Counted from the first letter of the stretch, positions 41,599 through 50,504 are shown. The stretch: 58,854 nt of DNA from Paraburkholderia diazotrophica (GCF_900108945.1 NZ_FNYE01000045.1:1-58854), one strand, 5' to 3'. Numbers and translations: made by a program. Notes: generated by a model not told the origin, from the letters alone.

Positions 41599-42777
41599 AT
41601 GAACAAGCTGGTTATGACGGGTGCGACAACGATGATCGCACTGGCCGGCGCAGCGCATGCGCAAAGCAGCGTCACGCTTTACGGGCTGATCGACGCCGGT
41701 CTGACCTACACGAACAATCAGATCACCGGGACGGGCAGTGGACACAGCAACTGGCAGATGACGAGCGGTGCCGTCCAGTACAGCCGCTGGGGTCTTCGCG
41801 GGGCTGAAGATCTGGGCGCAGGATTGAGCGCCATCTTCACGCTGGAAAACGGCTTCAACCTGAACAACGGACAACTTTCGTCGAGCAACCGGATCTTCAA
41901 TCGCCGGGCCTATGTCGGCTTGTCGAGCCGCGATTACGGCGCGCTCACGCTGGGCCGCCAAAGCGACAGCATGGTCGACTTTGTTGCGCCGCTTTCGTTG
42001 ACGGGCACTGAATTCGGCGGCACGCATTTCGCGCACCCGTTAGACAACGACAACCTGAACGATTCGTTTCAGATCAATAACTCCGTGAAGTATACGAGCC
42101 CGAATTTCGCCGGGTTTAAATTCGGTGCGTTATATGGCTTTTCCAATCAGGCAGGCGCATTCACGAACAATCGCGCCTACAGTTTCGGTATGTCGTATGT
42201 GTGGGAGGCGCTGAACTTCGGTGTTGGTTATCTCCAGCTCAACAGCTCCGCCCGGACGCCGGGACAACTGAATACGAATGGCGCAGTCACCGATACGACG
42301 GGCGCTTCCCTGCAGGGCGCGCTCGCGCCGACAGGCGTGCCTTTAGGCGTGCTGGCCAGCAGTCAGAAGACCTTCGGCCTTGGCGTGAACTACACGTTCG
42401 GCCCGGCTGTGGCGGGCTTCGTGTACTCGCACAGCAAGCTCGCCCAATTCTTTCAGACCGGGCTGAGTGGAACTTTTCAGAACTTCGAGGGCAACTTTCG
42501 CTATGCGCTGACGCCGGCCGTCGAACTGTCGGGCGCGTACACCTATTCGCGTGCCGGCGGAAACGGAGGCGGCGGTATTCCCCATTGGAATCAGCTGAGT
42601 GCGATGGCCGACTACCGCTTCTCGCGGCGCACCGATGTCTATTTTCAGGGCGCGTGGCAACGGGTGAGCCCAAGCGGCACTTCGCCATTGGGCGTGGCAT
42701 GGATTAACGGCGTGAGCGCGCCGTCTTCCACGACCAATCAGGTTGAGGCGACCGTCGGCTTGAGACATCGCTTTTGA
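41599..42777 (+). CDS. Outer-membrane porin (gram-negative porin type)
   Basis: Second Burkholderia-type trimeric porin in the window, 392 aa. Signal peptide 1-21 ends AHA-QSS; the mature start SSVTLYGLIDAGLTYTNNQ, the RGAEDLGAGLSAIFTLENGF strand pair and the C-terminal VGLRHRF are diagnostic. It has one extended loop around FQTGLSGTFQNFEG. GGAG precedes the ATG. It is a single-gene unit: a palindrome sits in its promoter and an intrinsic terminator follows it. It is divergent from the lytic transglycosylase gene. Confidence 0.93.
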   Translation: MNKLVMTGATTMIALAGAAHAQSSVTLYGLIDAGLTYTNNQITGTGSGHSNWQMTSGAVQYSRWGLRGAEDLGAGLSAIFTLENGFNLNNGQLSSSNRIFNRRAYVGLSSRDYGALTLGRQSDSMVDFVAPLSLTGTEFGGTHFAHPLDNDNLNDSFQINNSVKYTSPNFAGFKFGALYGFSNQAGAFTNNRAYSFGMSYVWEALNFGVGYLQLNSSARTPGQLNTNGAVTDTTGASLQGALAPTGVPLGVLASSQKTFGLGVNYTFGPAVAGFVYSHSKLAQFFQTGLSGTFQNFEGNFRYALTPAVELSGAYTYSRAGGNGGGGIPHWNQLSAMADYRFSRRTDVYFQGAWQRVSPSGTSPLGVAWINGVSAPSSTTNQVEATVGLRHRF

Positions 42778-42836
42778 TTGCACGCGGTCTGATCGGATTC
42801 GCCGCTTTTAAGGCGTGTGATGATCGCAGAATAAAA

Positions 42837-42868
42837 AACGACAAAGCGGCACTAGCCGCTTTGTCGTT
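42837..42868. terminator. Bidirectional intrinsic terminator between porin and phaC
   Basis: AACGACAAAGCGGC and GCCGCTTTGTCGTT form a perfect 14-bp stem with a 4-nt ACTA loop. Rightward it is followed by CTTCTTC; leftward by TTTTTT (from AAAAAA at 42833-42838), so it serves both convergent genes, most strongly phaC. Confidence 0.9.
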
Positions 42869-42907
42869 CTTCTTCGTTGATGCCGTTAAGCAGTCGTCAA
42901 TCAGCGA

Positions 42908-44644
42908 TTAGTCGGCACGTACTTTCACATACCGGCCAGGTGCGGCCTCGATCGGCTTGTACTTTGCGTTGCCGGGTGTCGTACGCGCTTTCACCTGCTC
43001 GCCGGCATGCCGCTTGACCCACTCGATCCAGTGATTCCACCAGCTGCCCGGCTGCTTTTTCGCCGATGCGAGCCACTCGTCGGCATTGCTGCCGGACTCA
43101 TCGTTCGTCCAATAGCTGCGCTTGTTCTTCGACGCCGGATTGATCACGCCCGCAATATGACCGCTTGCGCCAAGCACGAACTCCGTTTCGCCGCCCAGCA
43201 GTTGCGTCGAGCGATACGCGGATTGCCATGGAACGATGTGATCTTCTTCCGTCGCGAGCAGATAGCTCGGCATGTCGATGCGCCCAAGGTCGACAGGCGT
43301 GCCGCACATCGTGAGCTTCTTCGGCACGCGCAGATTGTTCTCCAGATACATGTTGCGCAGATACCAGCTATACATCGGCCCGGGCAGATTGGTCGTGTCC
43401 GCGTTCCAGTACAGCAGATCGAATGCAGCCGGCGTTTTGCCCTTCAGGTAGTTGTTCACGACGTACGGCCAGATCAGATCGTTGGCGCGCAGCGTCTGGA
43501 AGACAAAGCCGAGCTCGCGGCCGGGGTAGAGGCCGCCGCGTCCGATCGTCTGCTCGCGCATCGACACGCCCATCTCGTCGATGAACACGCCCAGATCGCC
43601 CGGCTCGCTGAAGTCGAGCAACGCCGTCAACAGCGTGACGCTCGCCACCGACTCGTCGCCGTTCGCGCGCATCACGGCAAGCGCCGACGACAGCATCGTG
43701 CCGCCGACACACCATCCCAATGCATTGACCTTGTCGGCGCGGCTGATCGTGCGCGCGACGTCGATCGCCTTCATCACACCCTGTTCGAGATACGTGTCCC
43801 ACTCCGTCTGCGCCATGTCCTGTTGCGGATTGCGCCAGGACACGAGAAAAACCGTGAGGCCCTGTTCGCACGCAAAGCGCACGAACGAGTTTTCCGGCTG
43901 AAGGTCGAGGATGTAGAACTTGTTGATGCACGGCGGCACGATCAGCAGCGGACGTTGCGCGACTGTCGGCGTGAGCGGCGCGTACTGGATCAACTGGAAC
44001 AGATCGTTTTCATAGACCACCGATCCTTCCGATACGGCAACGCTGCGGCCCACTTCGAACGCGCTCTGATCGGTGATCGAAATCGTGCCTTGCTTCAGAT
44101 CTTCGAGCAGATGTGTGAAGCCCGAAAGCAGACTCGATCCCTTCGATTCGACCGCTTGCCGGATGACCTCGGGGTTCGTTGCCGCGAAGTTCGCGGGGCT
44201 GGTGAGGTCGATGAACTGACGCGCGAAGAAACGCAGCTTGTGCTTTTCTTTTTCATCGAGTGTGCTTGCCTCGACCAGCTCTTCGAGCATTCTGGCGTTG
44301 AGCAGGTAGCTCTGTTTCAGAAGGTTGTACCAGGCATTGCTCGACCAGTCTTCCGCGTGAAAACGCCGGTCGCCGCGCTCGGGCTCGGCCACTGACTTCG
44401 GCCGCGCGCCGATCACGCCCGCAAACGCGCTGCCCCATAACTCCGTCTGCCGTTGCCAGTAGTTGGCGCTCGCCTGCATCACGATGTTGCGCGCACCGGA
44501 TGAAACGGGGTAGATGTCCTTGCCGTTGGCGTCGAGCACCGTCATGTCATGTACGTTGGTGACGGGCAATGACTGCCAGAAATTGAATCCCGCCTTGAGC
44601 CAGCCCATCGCGAACTCGTCCGGCATGCTGAATGGCATTCTCAT
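42908..44644 (-). CDS. phaC: Class I poly(3-hydroxyalkanoate) synthase
   Basis: Granule-associated polymerase of 578 aa, the class I length. It joins (R)-3-hydroxyacyl-CoA units into PHA. The N-terminal PhaC_N region is followed by an alpha/beta hydrolase domain with nucleophile C312 in the lipase-like box GWCVGG, the general base region ATEEDHIVPW (Asp) and GASGHIAGVINPAS (His). PPCINKFYILDLQPENSFVR is a strongly conserved class I segment. The start at 44644 lies 13 nt after the phaJ-like gene, indicating an operon. Many Burkholderiaceae carry several phaC copies; here the phaJ partner, not phaA/phaB, suggests supply from beta-oxidation. Confidence 0.94.
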   Translation of the reverse strand: MRMPFSMPDEFAMGWLKAGFNFWQSLPVTNVHDMTVLDANGKDIYPVSSGARNIVMQASANYWQRQTELWGSAFAGVIGARPKSVAEPERGDRRFHAEDWSSNAWYNLLKQSYLLNARMLEELVEASTLDEKEKHKLRFFARQFIDLTSPANFAATNPEVIRQAVESKGSSLLSGFTHLLEDLKQGTISITDQSAFEVGRSVAVSEGSVVYENDLFQLIQYAPLTPTVAQRPLLIVPPCINKFYILDLQPENSFVRFACEQGLTVFLVSWRNPQQDMAQTEWDTYLEQGVMKAIDVARTISRADKVNALGWCVGGTMLSSALAVMRANGDESVASVTLLTALLDFSEPGDLGVFIDEMGVSMREQTIGRGGLYPGRELGFVFQTLRANDLIWPYVVNNYLKGKTPAAFDLLYWNADTTNLPGPMYSWYLRNMYLENNLRVPKKLTMCGTPVDLGRIDMPSYLLATEEDHIVPWQSAYRSTQLLGGETEFVLGASGHIAGVINPASKNKRSYWTNDESGSNADEWLASAKKQPGSWWNHWIEWVKRHAGEQVKARTTPGNAKYKPIEAAPGRYVKVRAD

Positions 44645-44657
44645 ATCAGACCTGCTG

Positions 44658-45128
44658 TCATGCGTTGATTGCAGCGGAAACCGCGCTATCTTTGACCCGA
44701 TCGCCGCGCGAAGTCGGCATGACGATCGCGTCGCCTTCGATCACGACTTTACTGCCAACCGTGCAAACCGTGGACAATACGACGCGGCGCTTTTCGTGCA
44801 GCAGTTCCTTGATGGTCACCTCGGCCTGAACCGTATCGCCGGGGCGAACGGGCGCCTTGAAGCGCAGGTTTTGTCCCAGGTAGATCGTGCCTGGTCCGGG
44901 CAGGCGGCCCGCAATCGTCGCGGAGATGATGCTCGCCGTCAGCATGCCGTGCGCAATGCGCCCTTTGAAGGGCGTCGTTTGTGCGAACTGCTCGTTGATG
45001 TGCATTGCGTTGATGTCGCCCGATGCGCCAGCGAACATCAGAATGTCCGCTTCCGTGATGGTCTTGGCGAAGGTCGCGCTCATGCCCGGTTGCAGGTCTT
45101 CGAAGTCGTATCCGTTAAGCTCGTTCAT
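44658..45128 (-). CDS. phaJ: MaoC-like (R)-specific enoyl-CoA hydratase
   Basis: Hot-dog-fold hydratase of 156 aa that makes (R)-3-hydroxyacyl-CoA from trans-2-enoyl-CoA. The hydratase-2 motif with catalytic D38 and H43 is in FAGASGDINAMHINEQFA, and IAHGMLTASIISATIAGRLPGPG follows. ATG 45128 has GGAAGAA upstream; an in-frame start 13 codons earlier has no such site. The gene lies 13 nt ahead of the PHA synthase, the classic phaJ-phaC pairing first described in Aeromonas. Confidence 0.92.
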   Translation of the reverse strand: MNELNGYDFEDLQPGMSATFAKTITEADILMFAGASGDINAMHINEQFAQTTPFKGRIAHGMLTASIISATIAGRLPGPGTIYLGQNLRFKAPVRPGDTVQAEVTIKELLHEKRRVVLSTVCTVGSKVVIEGDAIVMPTSRGDRVKDSAVSAAINA

Positions 45129-45647
45129 GGTTCTTCCGTTTGCTGGGTTGGCGTACAGCCGCTTCAAAGTCGTGTTACGCCGTGGTCATGCAGCGACCGC
45201 TGATTCGGCCTGTATCTCAGGGCTAAATCGTACTGCCGGAAGGCTTTCTTCCAATGTCCAAAGCTGCCGATGTAGTGACAAAACATGCCATCCTGGTCTT
45301 GGCGGCAAGAGACGGTCTCTCTTTGCGTTAGGGGCCATTTCACATGCGTTATGGCGAGTATGCATCGCACGATCAGCGCGTCGCGAGTCGCCGCAATGCA
45401 TCGGAATCCGGATGATTTGGCACATGGATATGAAGATTCAAAAAAGGAAGTCAGTGCAATCGAACGATCGGTCAAAACTGAAATTCATGGATGCAATTCT
45501 GAAACGACTGGAAATGCGCGGCTTCAGAGAAAAGCCTTTTAGATCAGTTATCTAGCAGGGCTCTCATTGAAGTGGCCCGGTAATTGCTGACATGGCATTC
45601 GCATGCATTGGCAGCAACGGACATCAGATCACTAATGGGAGATATCG
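45129..45647. other. 519-bp intergenic region between phaJ and a small gene
   Basis: No gene supported: open frames here lack coding bias. The region carries the leftward phaJ promoter and the rightward promoter of the 59-codon gene. AT content rises at 45430-45560. TGGCAC at 45418 recalls half of a sigma-54 site but lacks the TTGC box. Confidence 0.5.
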
Positions 45648-45827
45648 ATGAACCACGAACCTGGAAAGATGGACAACACTGAACTGGAGCGCAGCGAGCA
45701 ACAGCGTGTCGATGAAGCGGGCAACAATGGTGCGCCGACACATTCGCGTGCAAACTGGGCGTGGACGGGTACAACGGAACACTATGACTGGATGGATTCG
45801 CACGGGCCATTCGCCGGCCTCGACTGA
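45648..45827 (+). CDS. Small hydrophilic protein, unknown
   Basis: 59 aa, beginning MNHEPGKMDNTELERSEQQR and ending EHYDWMDSHGPFAGLD. It has no membrane segment or signal. The first half is acidic/polar and the second is rich in Trp, His and Asp. GGGAGA lies at a good distance before the ATG. I do not recognise the family. It stands 60 bp before the exported 143-aa protein on the same strand and could be the first gene of that small operon. Confidence 0.55.
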   Translation: MNHEPGKMDNTELERSEQQRVDEAGNNGAPTHSRANWAWTGTTEHYDWMDSHGPFAGLD

Positions 45828-45887
45828 ACCGCAGCGTCGATTGAACAACGGGCGTTATCGGGGACGCGGCTCAATTTAAAGGAAAAC

Positions 45888-46319
45888 ATGAGACGACTGT
45901 TCCTCGCTGCGCTCGCAGCTACGTGTTTCGTGACTTGCGTTCGCGCGCAAAGCAACGCGCCCGGCCCGCTCGTCACGCCCTCGGGCGAACTGCAATTCGT
46001 GCGCATCGACCGCGATTTCGTCGGGATGCTCGACAAGGCAATTTTCGATCGCTTCGGCGCAAACGCGCTCACGCATTTCGATGAAGTCGGTAACGGAAAT
46101 CACACCGTCACGCGCATGCTTGTGCAGACTGATTCCGGCCCCGTGCTATACGACTTTCGCCGCCATCCGCCACTTGTGCAGCGCTCGGGTAAGCGCATGA
46201 CGGTCAAGCGCGTGTTCTGGCAAGGCGATGAAGTCGTGATGCAAGGCTCGCAGGGCTGGTTCCGGTTCAAAGGCGGCGTGTTGACGAAGCTGCAGTCGTC
46301 TACGACGACTTTCCATTGA
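45888..46319 (+). CDS. Small exported protein of unknown function
   Basis: 143 aa with a clear signal peptide (1-20, ending VRAQ). The mature part has DFVGMLDKAIFDRFGANALTHFDE and a C-terminal beta-rich region, VFWQGDEVVMQGSQGWFRFKGGVL. No catalytic motif is recognised. AAAGGA precedes the ATG. Its stop codon abuts the ATG of a cytochrome c gene with no gap, so the two are co-translated and may act together in the periplasm. Confidence 0.8.
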   Translation: MRRLFLAALAATCFVTCVRAQSNAPGPLVTPSGELQFVRIDRDFVGMLDKAIFDRFGANALTHFDEVGNGNHTVTRMLVQTDSGPVLYDFRRHPPLVQRSGKRMTVKRVFWQGDEVVMQGSQGWFRFKGGVLTKLQSSTTTFH

Positions 46320-46772
46320 ATGCGTACGCATTCCGAACGTACGCTCGCCGCGCGGCACTGTCGAAGAGCGTCGGCATTGTCGGCGATCGTGCGAAGGTGC
46401 TGCGCGGTTGCCGTCGTAGGCGTGATTGCCGTTGCAATGCCGATCCGGGCTGATGCGGACACCGGGCGTACCGGTTCCCGGCTGACCGATGATGCCATCG
46501 TCAGCACCTGGCGTACCCTGCGCGCCGTCGACTGCGCTCGCTGTCATGGCAAGGACTATCAGGGGCTGGCGGCACCCTCGATTGTCGAGTACGCGCGAAC
46601 GCAGAGCCGTGAGATGTTTGTCCGGATGGTCCTTGACGGTGAGCCATCTCGCGGAATGCCCGCATATCGCGACAACCCGTCGATCGCTGGGCACATCGAC
46701 GACATTTACCGATACTTTCTCGGCCGTGCCGACGGCACCATTTCCGCCGACCCGCGGCCTGCGCAGCGTTAG
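46320..46772 (+). CDS. Periplasmic c-type cytochrome (monohaem)
   Basis: 150 aa. A long N-terminal region ends in a hydrophobic export segment (about 28-46, VGVIAVAMPIRADA). The haem site CARCH is at 72-76 with flanking Gly-Lys, and M113 in SRGMPAY is the probable distal ligand. The size after cleavage, about 100 residues, is that of small class I electron carriers such as those serving quinoprotein dehydrogenases. It starts directly at the stop of the preceding gene. No dehydrogenase is nearby, so its donor is unknown. Confidence 0.88.
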   Translation: MRTHSERTLAARHCRRASALSAIVRRCCAVAVVGVIAVAMPIRADADTGRTGSRLTDDAIVSTWRTLRAVDCARCHGKDYQGLAAPSIVEYARTQSREMFVRMVLDGEPSRGMPAYRDNPSIAGHIDDIYRYFLGRADGTISADPRPAQR

Positions 46773-47252
46773 TCAGAACGGGGCCGGCTGCTGACGATGC
46801 AGGAGTACGTTACGTGCGGTTCAAGAACCCGATTCGCGGTTATCTCGTCGGGGGACGCCCGTTATGCGGCAAATAGCTTCGCGGTAGATCGGGTACGCGT
46901 TCAATGCGTTAGCGTCGATCCGTGTGGCCACGAAGCGATGCGTGAAATATTTGGTTCACGCGATACGTGTTCACGAGCGCGAAGTACGCGATTCCAGAAG
47001 GTTTCGGCGAATTAGCTATCGAAGCTCATAGCACGAGTCAGTCCATTTTTTGGCGGCCGGGGTTTGAACTAGCATTAGCTTAGTAAAGCGTGCGAGCGTC
47101 ATAACCAGCTATTCGCGGAGGAAACAGCTTCCGCGAATACTCAGACCAGTTCCTGTCATCGCGCGGATAGAGGTATCGGCCTGAACCCTGTAGGAACCGT
47201 CAGGTTCATGACGCGCGGCACGCTTGTCGACGCTGAAGCAAGGAGAACTGAA
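46773..47252. other. 480-bp intergenic region with an inverted repeat
   Basis: No gene supported. The perfect inverted repeat TATTCGCGGA / TCCGCGAATA (47110-47119 and 47130-47139, 10-bp spacer) lies 114 bp before the DUF427 gene. The stretch around 47040-47100 is AT-richer and may hold a promoter. Confidence 0.5.
47110..47139. promoter_or_regulatory. Inverted repeat TATTCGCGGA-N10-TCCGCGAATA
   Basis: Perfect 10-bp arms with a 10-bp spacer. The geometry of about two helical turns between arm centres fits an operator for a dimeric regulator, though a 5'-UTR stem-loop is equally possible. There is no T-tract. Confidence 0.5.
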
Positions 47253-48122
47253 ATGGGATTGTCGTGGCAACAGGGTCCGCTTTCCTCGGGAGCAATCGGC
47301 CGCTTTCTCGTACCCGAATCGCTACCCGGCAGACTGCTATATGCGGAGCCGCTGCGCCGGCGAATGCGCGTGCGTTTCGGTGGCGCCTGGATCGCGGATA
47401 GCGAGCACGTCATCCTCCTCTTCGAACCGGGCCGCTATCCCGTCGCCTACTTTCCCGAGAGCGATATCGTGCCAGGTACGCTCGAACGCATCGAACACAC
47501 CACCCGGCACGCCGATCTCGGGACTACATCGTGGTATGTCGTTCACTCGGGCGAGCAGGCTGCGCAACGAGGGGCCTGGCAGCATACAGACCTGCCCGCA
47601 TACGCGAGCGAGTTGCACGCGCGCGTTGCGTTCGCGTGGCGCGCGATGGACGCGTTCTACGAGGAAGACGAGCGGATCATCGGTCATGCCGCCGATCCCT
47701 ACCATCGCATCGACATTCGTCAAACGTCCCGCAAGCTTGTCGTGAGCCACGGCGATCGCGTCGTCGCCGATACCACGCGGCCACTCGTTCTCTATGAATC
47801 AGGCTTTGCGCCGCGCTGGTACGTTCCTCGCGACGACATCAACGAATCCGCGCTCACGCTTGCGAAGAACCAGACCTTCTGTCCCTACAAGGGGATTTGC
47901 AGCTATTACGACATTGGTGACGCACGTATGGCGGCCTGGTTCTATCCCGAGACCTATCCTGAGGTCGAGCGAATCTCCAACATGGTGTCGTTCGAGCCGG
48001 ACATCGTCTCTGTCTATCTCGACGGCACCCAACTCCGTCTCGAACCGGGCCAGTCCGTGATCCCTCACGGCCCCGACCGCGAACTCACCGTCGAAGAAGT
48101 ACTCCCGGACCGCAAGCGGTGA
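47253..48122 (+). CDS. Tandem DUF427 domain protein
   Basis: 289 aa with two copies of the DUF427 fold, about 40-125 (VRFGGAWIADSEHVILLFEPGRYPVAYFPESDI) and about 165-275 (VVADTTRPLVLYESGFAPRWYVPRDDI, then CPYKGICSYYDIGD, WFYPETYPEVERI). The second copy keeps the CPYKG motif characteristic of DUF427; the first has lost it. The ATG at 47253 follows AAGGAG, whereas an earlier in-frame ATG does not. It lies 46 bp before the MOSC/reductase fusion. Function of DUF427 is unknown. Confidence 0.87.
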   Translation: MGLSWQQGPLSSGAIGRFLVPESLPGRLLYAEPLRRRMRVRFGGAWIADSEHVILLFEPGRYPVAYFPESDIVPGTLERIEHTTRHADLGTTSWYVVHSGEQAAQRGAWQHTDLPAYASELHARVAFAWRAMDAFYEEDERIIGHAADPYHRIDIRQTSRKLVVSHGDRVVADTTRPLVLYESGFAPRWYVPRDDINESALTLAKNQTFCPYKGICSYYDIGDARMAAWFYPETYPEVERISNMVSFEPDIVSVYLDGTQLRLEPGQSVIPHGPDRELTVEEVLPDRKR

Positions 48123-48168
48123 TAAGCCGACATCCGGCGGCGAGTTCGCGCCGTTGCGGAGAACAAAC

Positions 48169-49932
48169 ATGCCTAGACTGCTTTCGGTGAACGTAGGGCT
48201 TCCACGCGACGTCGAGTGGAAAGGACGCACCGTGCACACGGGAATCTGGAAGAACCCGGTGCGCGGCCGCTGTTGGGCCAGGCGATTGAATCTTGACGGC
48301 GACGGCCAAGGCGATCTGGCCGGGCACGGCGGGGAACAGCGCGCCGTCTTCGTCTATCAGATCGAATCACATCGCTACTGGCAGGAGCAGCTGAAAAGGA
48401 CCGACTTTGTCTACGGACAGTTCGGCGAGAACTTCACGATCGAAGGACTGCCCGACGCTGTCGTGTGCATTGGCGACCGCTATCGGATCGGCGACGCGCT
48501 GTTCGAGGTCACGCAGCCTCGCGTCACCTGCTATCGCGTCGGCATCCGCACGAACGAGCCTCGTATGCCGGCTCTGCTGACATCGAGCGGACGACCGGGT
48601 TTCTATCTTCGCGTCCTGCAGGAAGGCGAGGTTGGCGCCGGAGACGAGATCGTCAAAGTGGGTGAGGCAAGCGAGCGAATGACCGTTGCGGAGATCAATT
48701 CGCTCCTGTATTCGTCCGCTCATCCGCGCGATCAGCTGGAGCGCGCGTTGCGGATCGAGGCGCTTTCGCCCGGTTGGCGCTGGTCATTCGAAGCGCTATT
48801 GCAGAGCCATGGGGCTGGCGAGGCAAGCGGAAATGCGGGGCTCGCGCCCGCAGCGGCTGCATATCCCGCTGCTGCGGGATTTCAACCGCTTACGGTGACG
48901 GCGATCGAGCCCGAGTCCGCTGACGTCCTCTCGCTGACGCTGCGAAGCGCGGATGGTCAGCCGCTGCAACGGGCGCTGCCCGGTCAGTACGTGGTGCTGC
49001 GGCTTCAGCCGACGGTCGGCGGTTCTGCACTTTTCCGTAGCTACTCGCTTTCGGGTGCCGTCTCGACGGAAAGCTATCGGATCAGTGTGAAGATCGAGCC
49101 GAACGGGGCGGCGGGACATTACCTGCGTGAGCATGTCCATGTGGGCGACGTTCTCGATGTCAGCTCGCCGCGTGGAAGCTTCGTTCTGCAACAGGGGGAC
49201 GGGCCGGTGGTGCTGCTCAGCGCGGGCATCGGCGTGACGCCCGTTCTGGCGATGCTGCATGAGTTGTCGGCGGCGCGCTCGATGCGTCAGGTGTTGTGGC
49301 TCCACGCGGCGCGCGACGGACAGCACCATCCATTCGCCGCCGAAGCCCGCCGACTCGTGCTCGCGCTTGCACACGGCCGCAGCTATGTCTGCTACAGCAG
49401 GCCGGGTTCGCGCGACCGGATGGGCGCGGATTTCGATGCCGTCGGTCATCTGTCATATCCCGTCATGGAGCAAGCGGCCATCCCTTCGGGGGCGGATGTC
49501 TATCTTTGCGGGCCGACCGGCTTCATGGCAGAGATGAAACAGGCGCTTGCGACCTTGGGCATAGCGCCAGAACGGGTTCACGTCGAAATCTTCAACGGCG
49601 GTGAGTCGTTGAATCCAGGTATTGTCGGTGCACCGACGCGCGCTCCGCATTTGCCGAAAGACGAGGCCGACACGGGCCCGCTCGTGTCGTTCGCGCGCAG
49701 TGGCATTGCCGCACACTGGAACGCATCGGCCTACCAGAGCATTCTCGAACTGGCCGAAGCGTGCGATGTGCCCGTGCGCTGGTCGTGTCGCACTGGCGTC
49801 TGTCACAACTGCGAGAGCGGATTGATCTCAGGGTCCGTTTCTTACGAGCCTGATCCGCTCGACCCGGCTGCAAAGGGAAATCTCCTGATCTGCTGCGCGC
49901 GGCCACGGGATGACGTGGTGATCGATATCTGA
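48169..49932 (+). CDS. MOSC - ferredoxin reductase - [2Fe-2S] ferredoxin fusion
   Basis: 587 aa in three parts. Residues about 1-225 are a MOSC domain with a 3-alpha tail, YiiM-like (GDGQGDLAGHGGEQRAV, GENFTIEGL, TQPRVTCYRVGIR with the molybdenum-proximal Cys). About 240-460 is an FAD/NAD reductase module (LFRSYSLSG, LSAGIGVTPVLAMLHEL, YLCGPTGFM). About 490-587 is a plant-type ferredoxin with C540, C545, C548 and C575/C576 as ligands. YiiM reduces N-hydroxylated base analogues, so a self-sufficient reductase for N-hydroxyl compounds is a reasonable inference. CGGAGA precedes the ATG. Confidence 0.93.
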   Translation: MPRLLSVNVGLPRDVEWKGRTVHTGIWKNPVRGRCWARRLNLDGDGQGDLAGHGGEQRAVFVYQIESHRYWQEQLKRTDFVYGQFGENFTIEGLPDAVVCIGDRYRIGDALFEVTQPRVTCYRVGIRTNEPRMPALLTSSGRPGFYLRVLQEGEVGAGDEIVKVGEASERMTVAEINSLLYSSAHPRDQLERALRIEALSPGWRWSFEALLQSHGAGEASGNAGLAPAAAAYPAAAGFQPLTVTAIEPESADVLSLTLRSADGQPLQRALPGQYVVLRLQPTVGGSALFRSYSLSGAVSTESYRISVKIEPNGAAGHYLREHVHVGDVLDVSSPRGSFVLQQGDGPVVLLSAGIGVTPVLAMLHELSAARSMRQVLWLHAARDGQHHPFAAEARRLVLALAHGRSYVCYSRPGSRDRMGADFDAVGHLSYPVMEQAAIPSGADVYLCGPTGFMAEMKQALATLGIAPERVHVEIFNGGESLNPGIVGAPTRAPHLPKDEADTGPLVSFARSGIAAHWNASAYQSILELAEACDVPVRWSCRTGVCHNCESGLISGSVSYEPDPLDPAAKGNLLICCARPRDDVVIDI

Positions 49933-49987
49933 GCCCGCTTCTGAGCCCCGCTTCTGAGCCCGCTTCTGAGCCCGCTTCTGAGCCCCG
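49929..49987 (+). repeat. Tandem 12/13-bp repeats after the MOSC fusion gene
   Basis: Units CTGAGCCCGCTT (49929-49940), CTGAGCCCCGCTT, CTGAGCCCGCTT, CTGAGCCCGCTT and a partial fifth copy. The first unit contains the stop codon of the MOSC fusion, so every copy repeats a TGA. Confidence 0.9.
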
Positions 49988-50087
49988 CCGCCTGGCATGT
50001 GGCACGGAAAGAGCCGCTTCTGTATCCGTTCGTTCCACGTCACCGGCTAAGGCTGGCGAATTCCCGTCGTTTTGATGCGTCCAATCA

Positions 50088-50504
50088 TCACGCGCGGTGA
50101 CCGCGTTCTTGCAGAGTCCAGGAGTTGCCGTCCGGGTCGGCGAAGTCGGCAAAGCTCGCATAGTCGCGACGTTGCGGATCGAGCCCCGCGCTCCATCCCC
50201 CAGTCCAGCTTTCGACGGGGTCCTTGTGCCGGACATCTCCGACGGCGACCCCGCGGCCGATCAATCTCTCACGCTCGGCCTCGAGATCGGTCGTAACGAG
50301 ATACAGGTTGCGCACCCGGTCAGGCGTGCCAGCGATGACCAGTTGCACCGAACATGCCGACCCGGGCGGGGTAAGCTGAACGATCCTGAACCCCGCAGCG
50401 GGATGGTAGTCGACGTCCAGCGCGAAGCCGACCTGCCCGGTGTAAAAGGCGAGCGCGCGGTCGACGTCGGCGACGGGCAGCTGAACTACTTCGAGAGCAA
50501 GCAT
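50088..50504 (-). CDS. VOC-superfamily (glyoxalase/bleomycin-resistance-like) protein
   Basis: 138-aa metal-binding-fold protein. The two beta-alpha-beta-beta-beta modules appear as LEVVQLPVADVDRALAFYTGQVGFALDVDY and NLYLVTTDLEAERERLIGRG with FADFADPDGNSWTLQE at the end, a typical VOC closing motif with Asp and Glu. GGAGGT with short spacing marks ATG 50504. Enzymatic role (isomerase, dioxygenase, drug binding) cannot be told from sequence. It stands alone between the repeats and the TMEM175-like gene. Confidence 0.9.
   Translation of the reverse strand: MLALEVVQLPVADVDRALAFYTGQVGFALDVDYHPAAGFRIVQLTPPGSACSVQLVIAGTPDRVRNLYLVTTDLEAERERLIGRGVAVGDVRHKDPVESWTGGWSAGLDPQRRDYASFADFADPDGNSWTLQERGHRA

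Noticed and set aside
45418..45436. Sigma-54 promoter suggested by TGGCAC
   Set aside because: The -12 TTGC element is absent at the required spacing.
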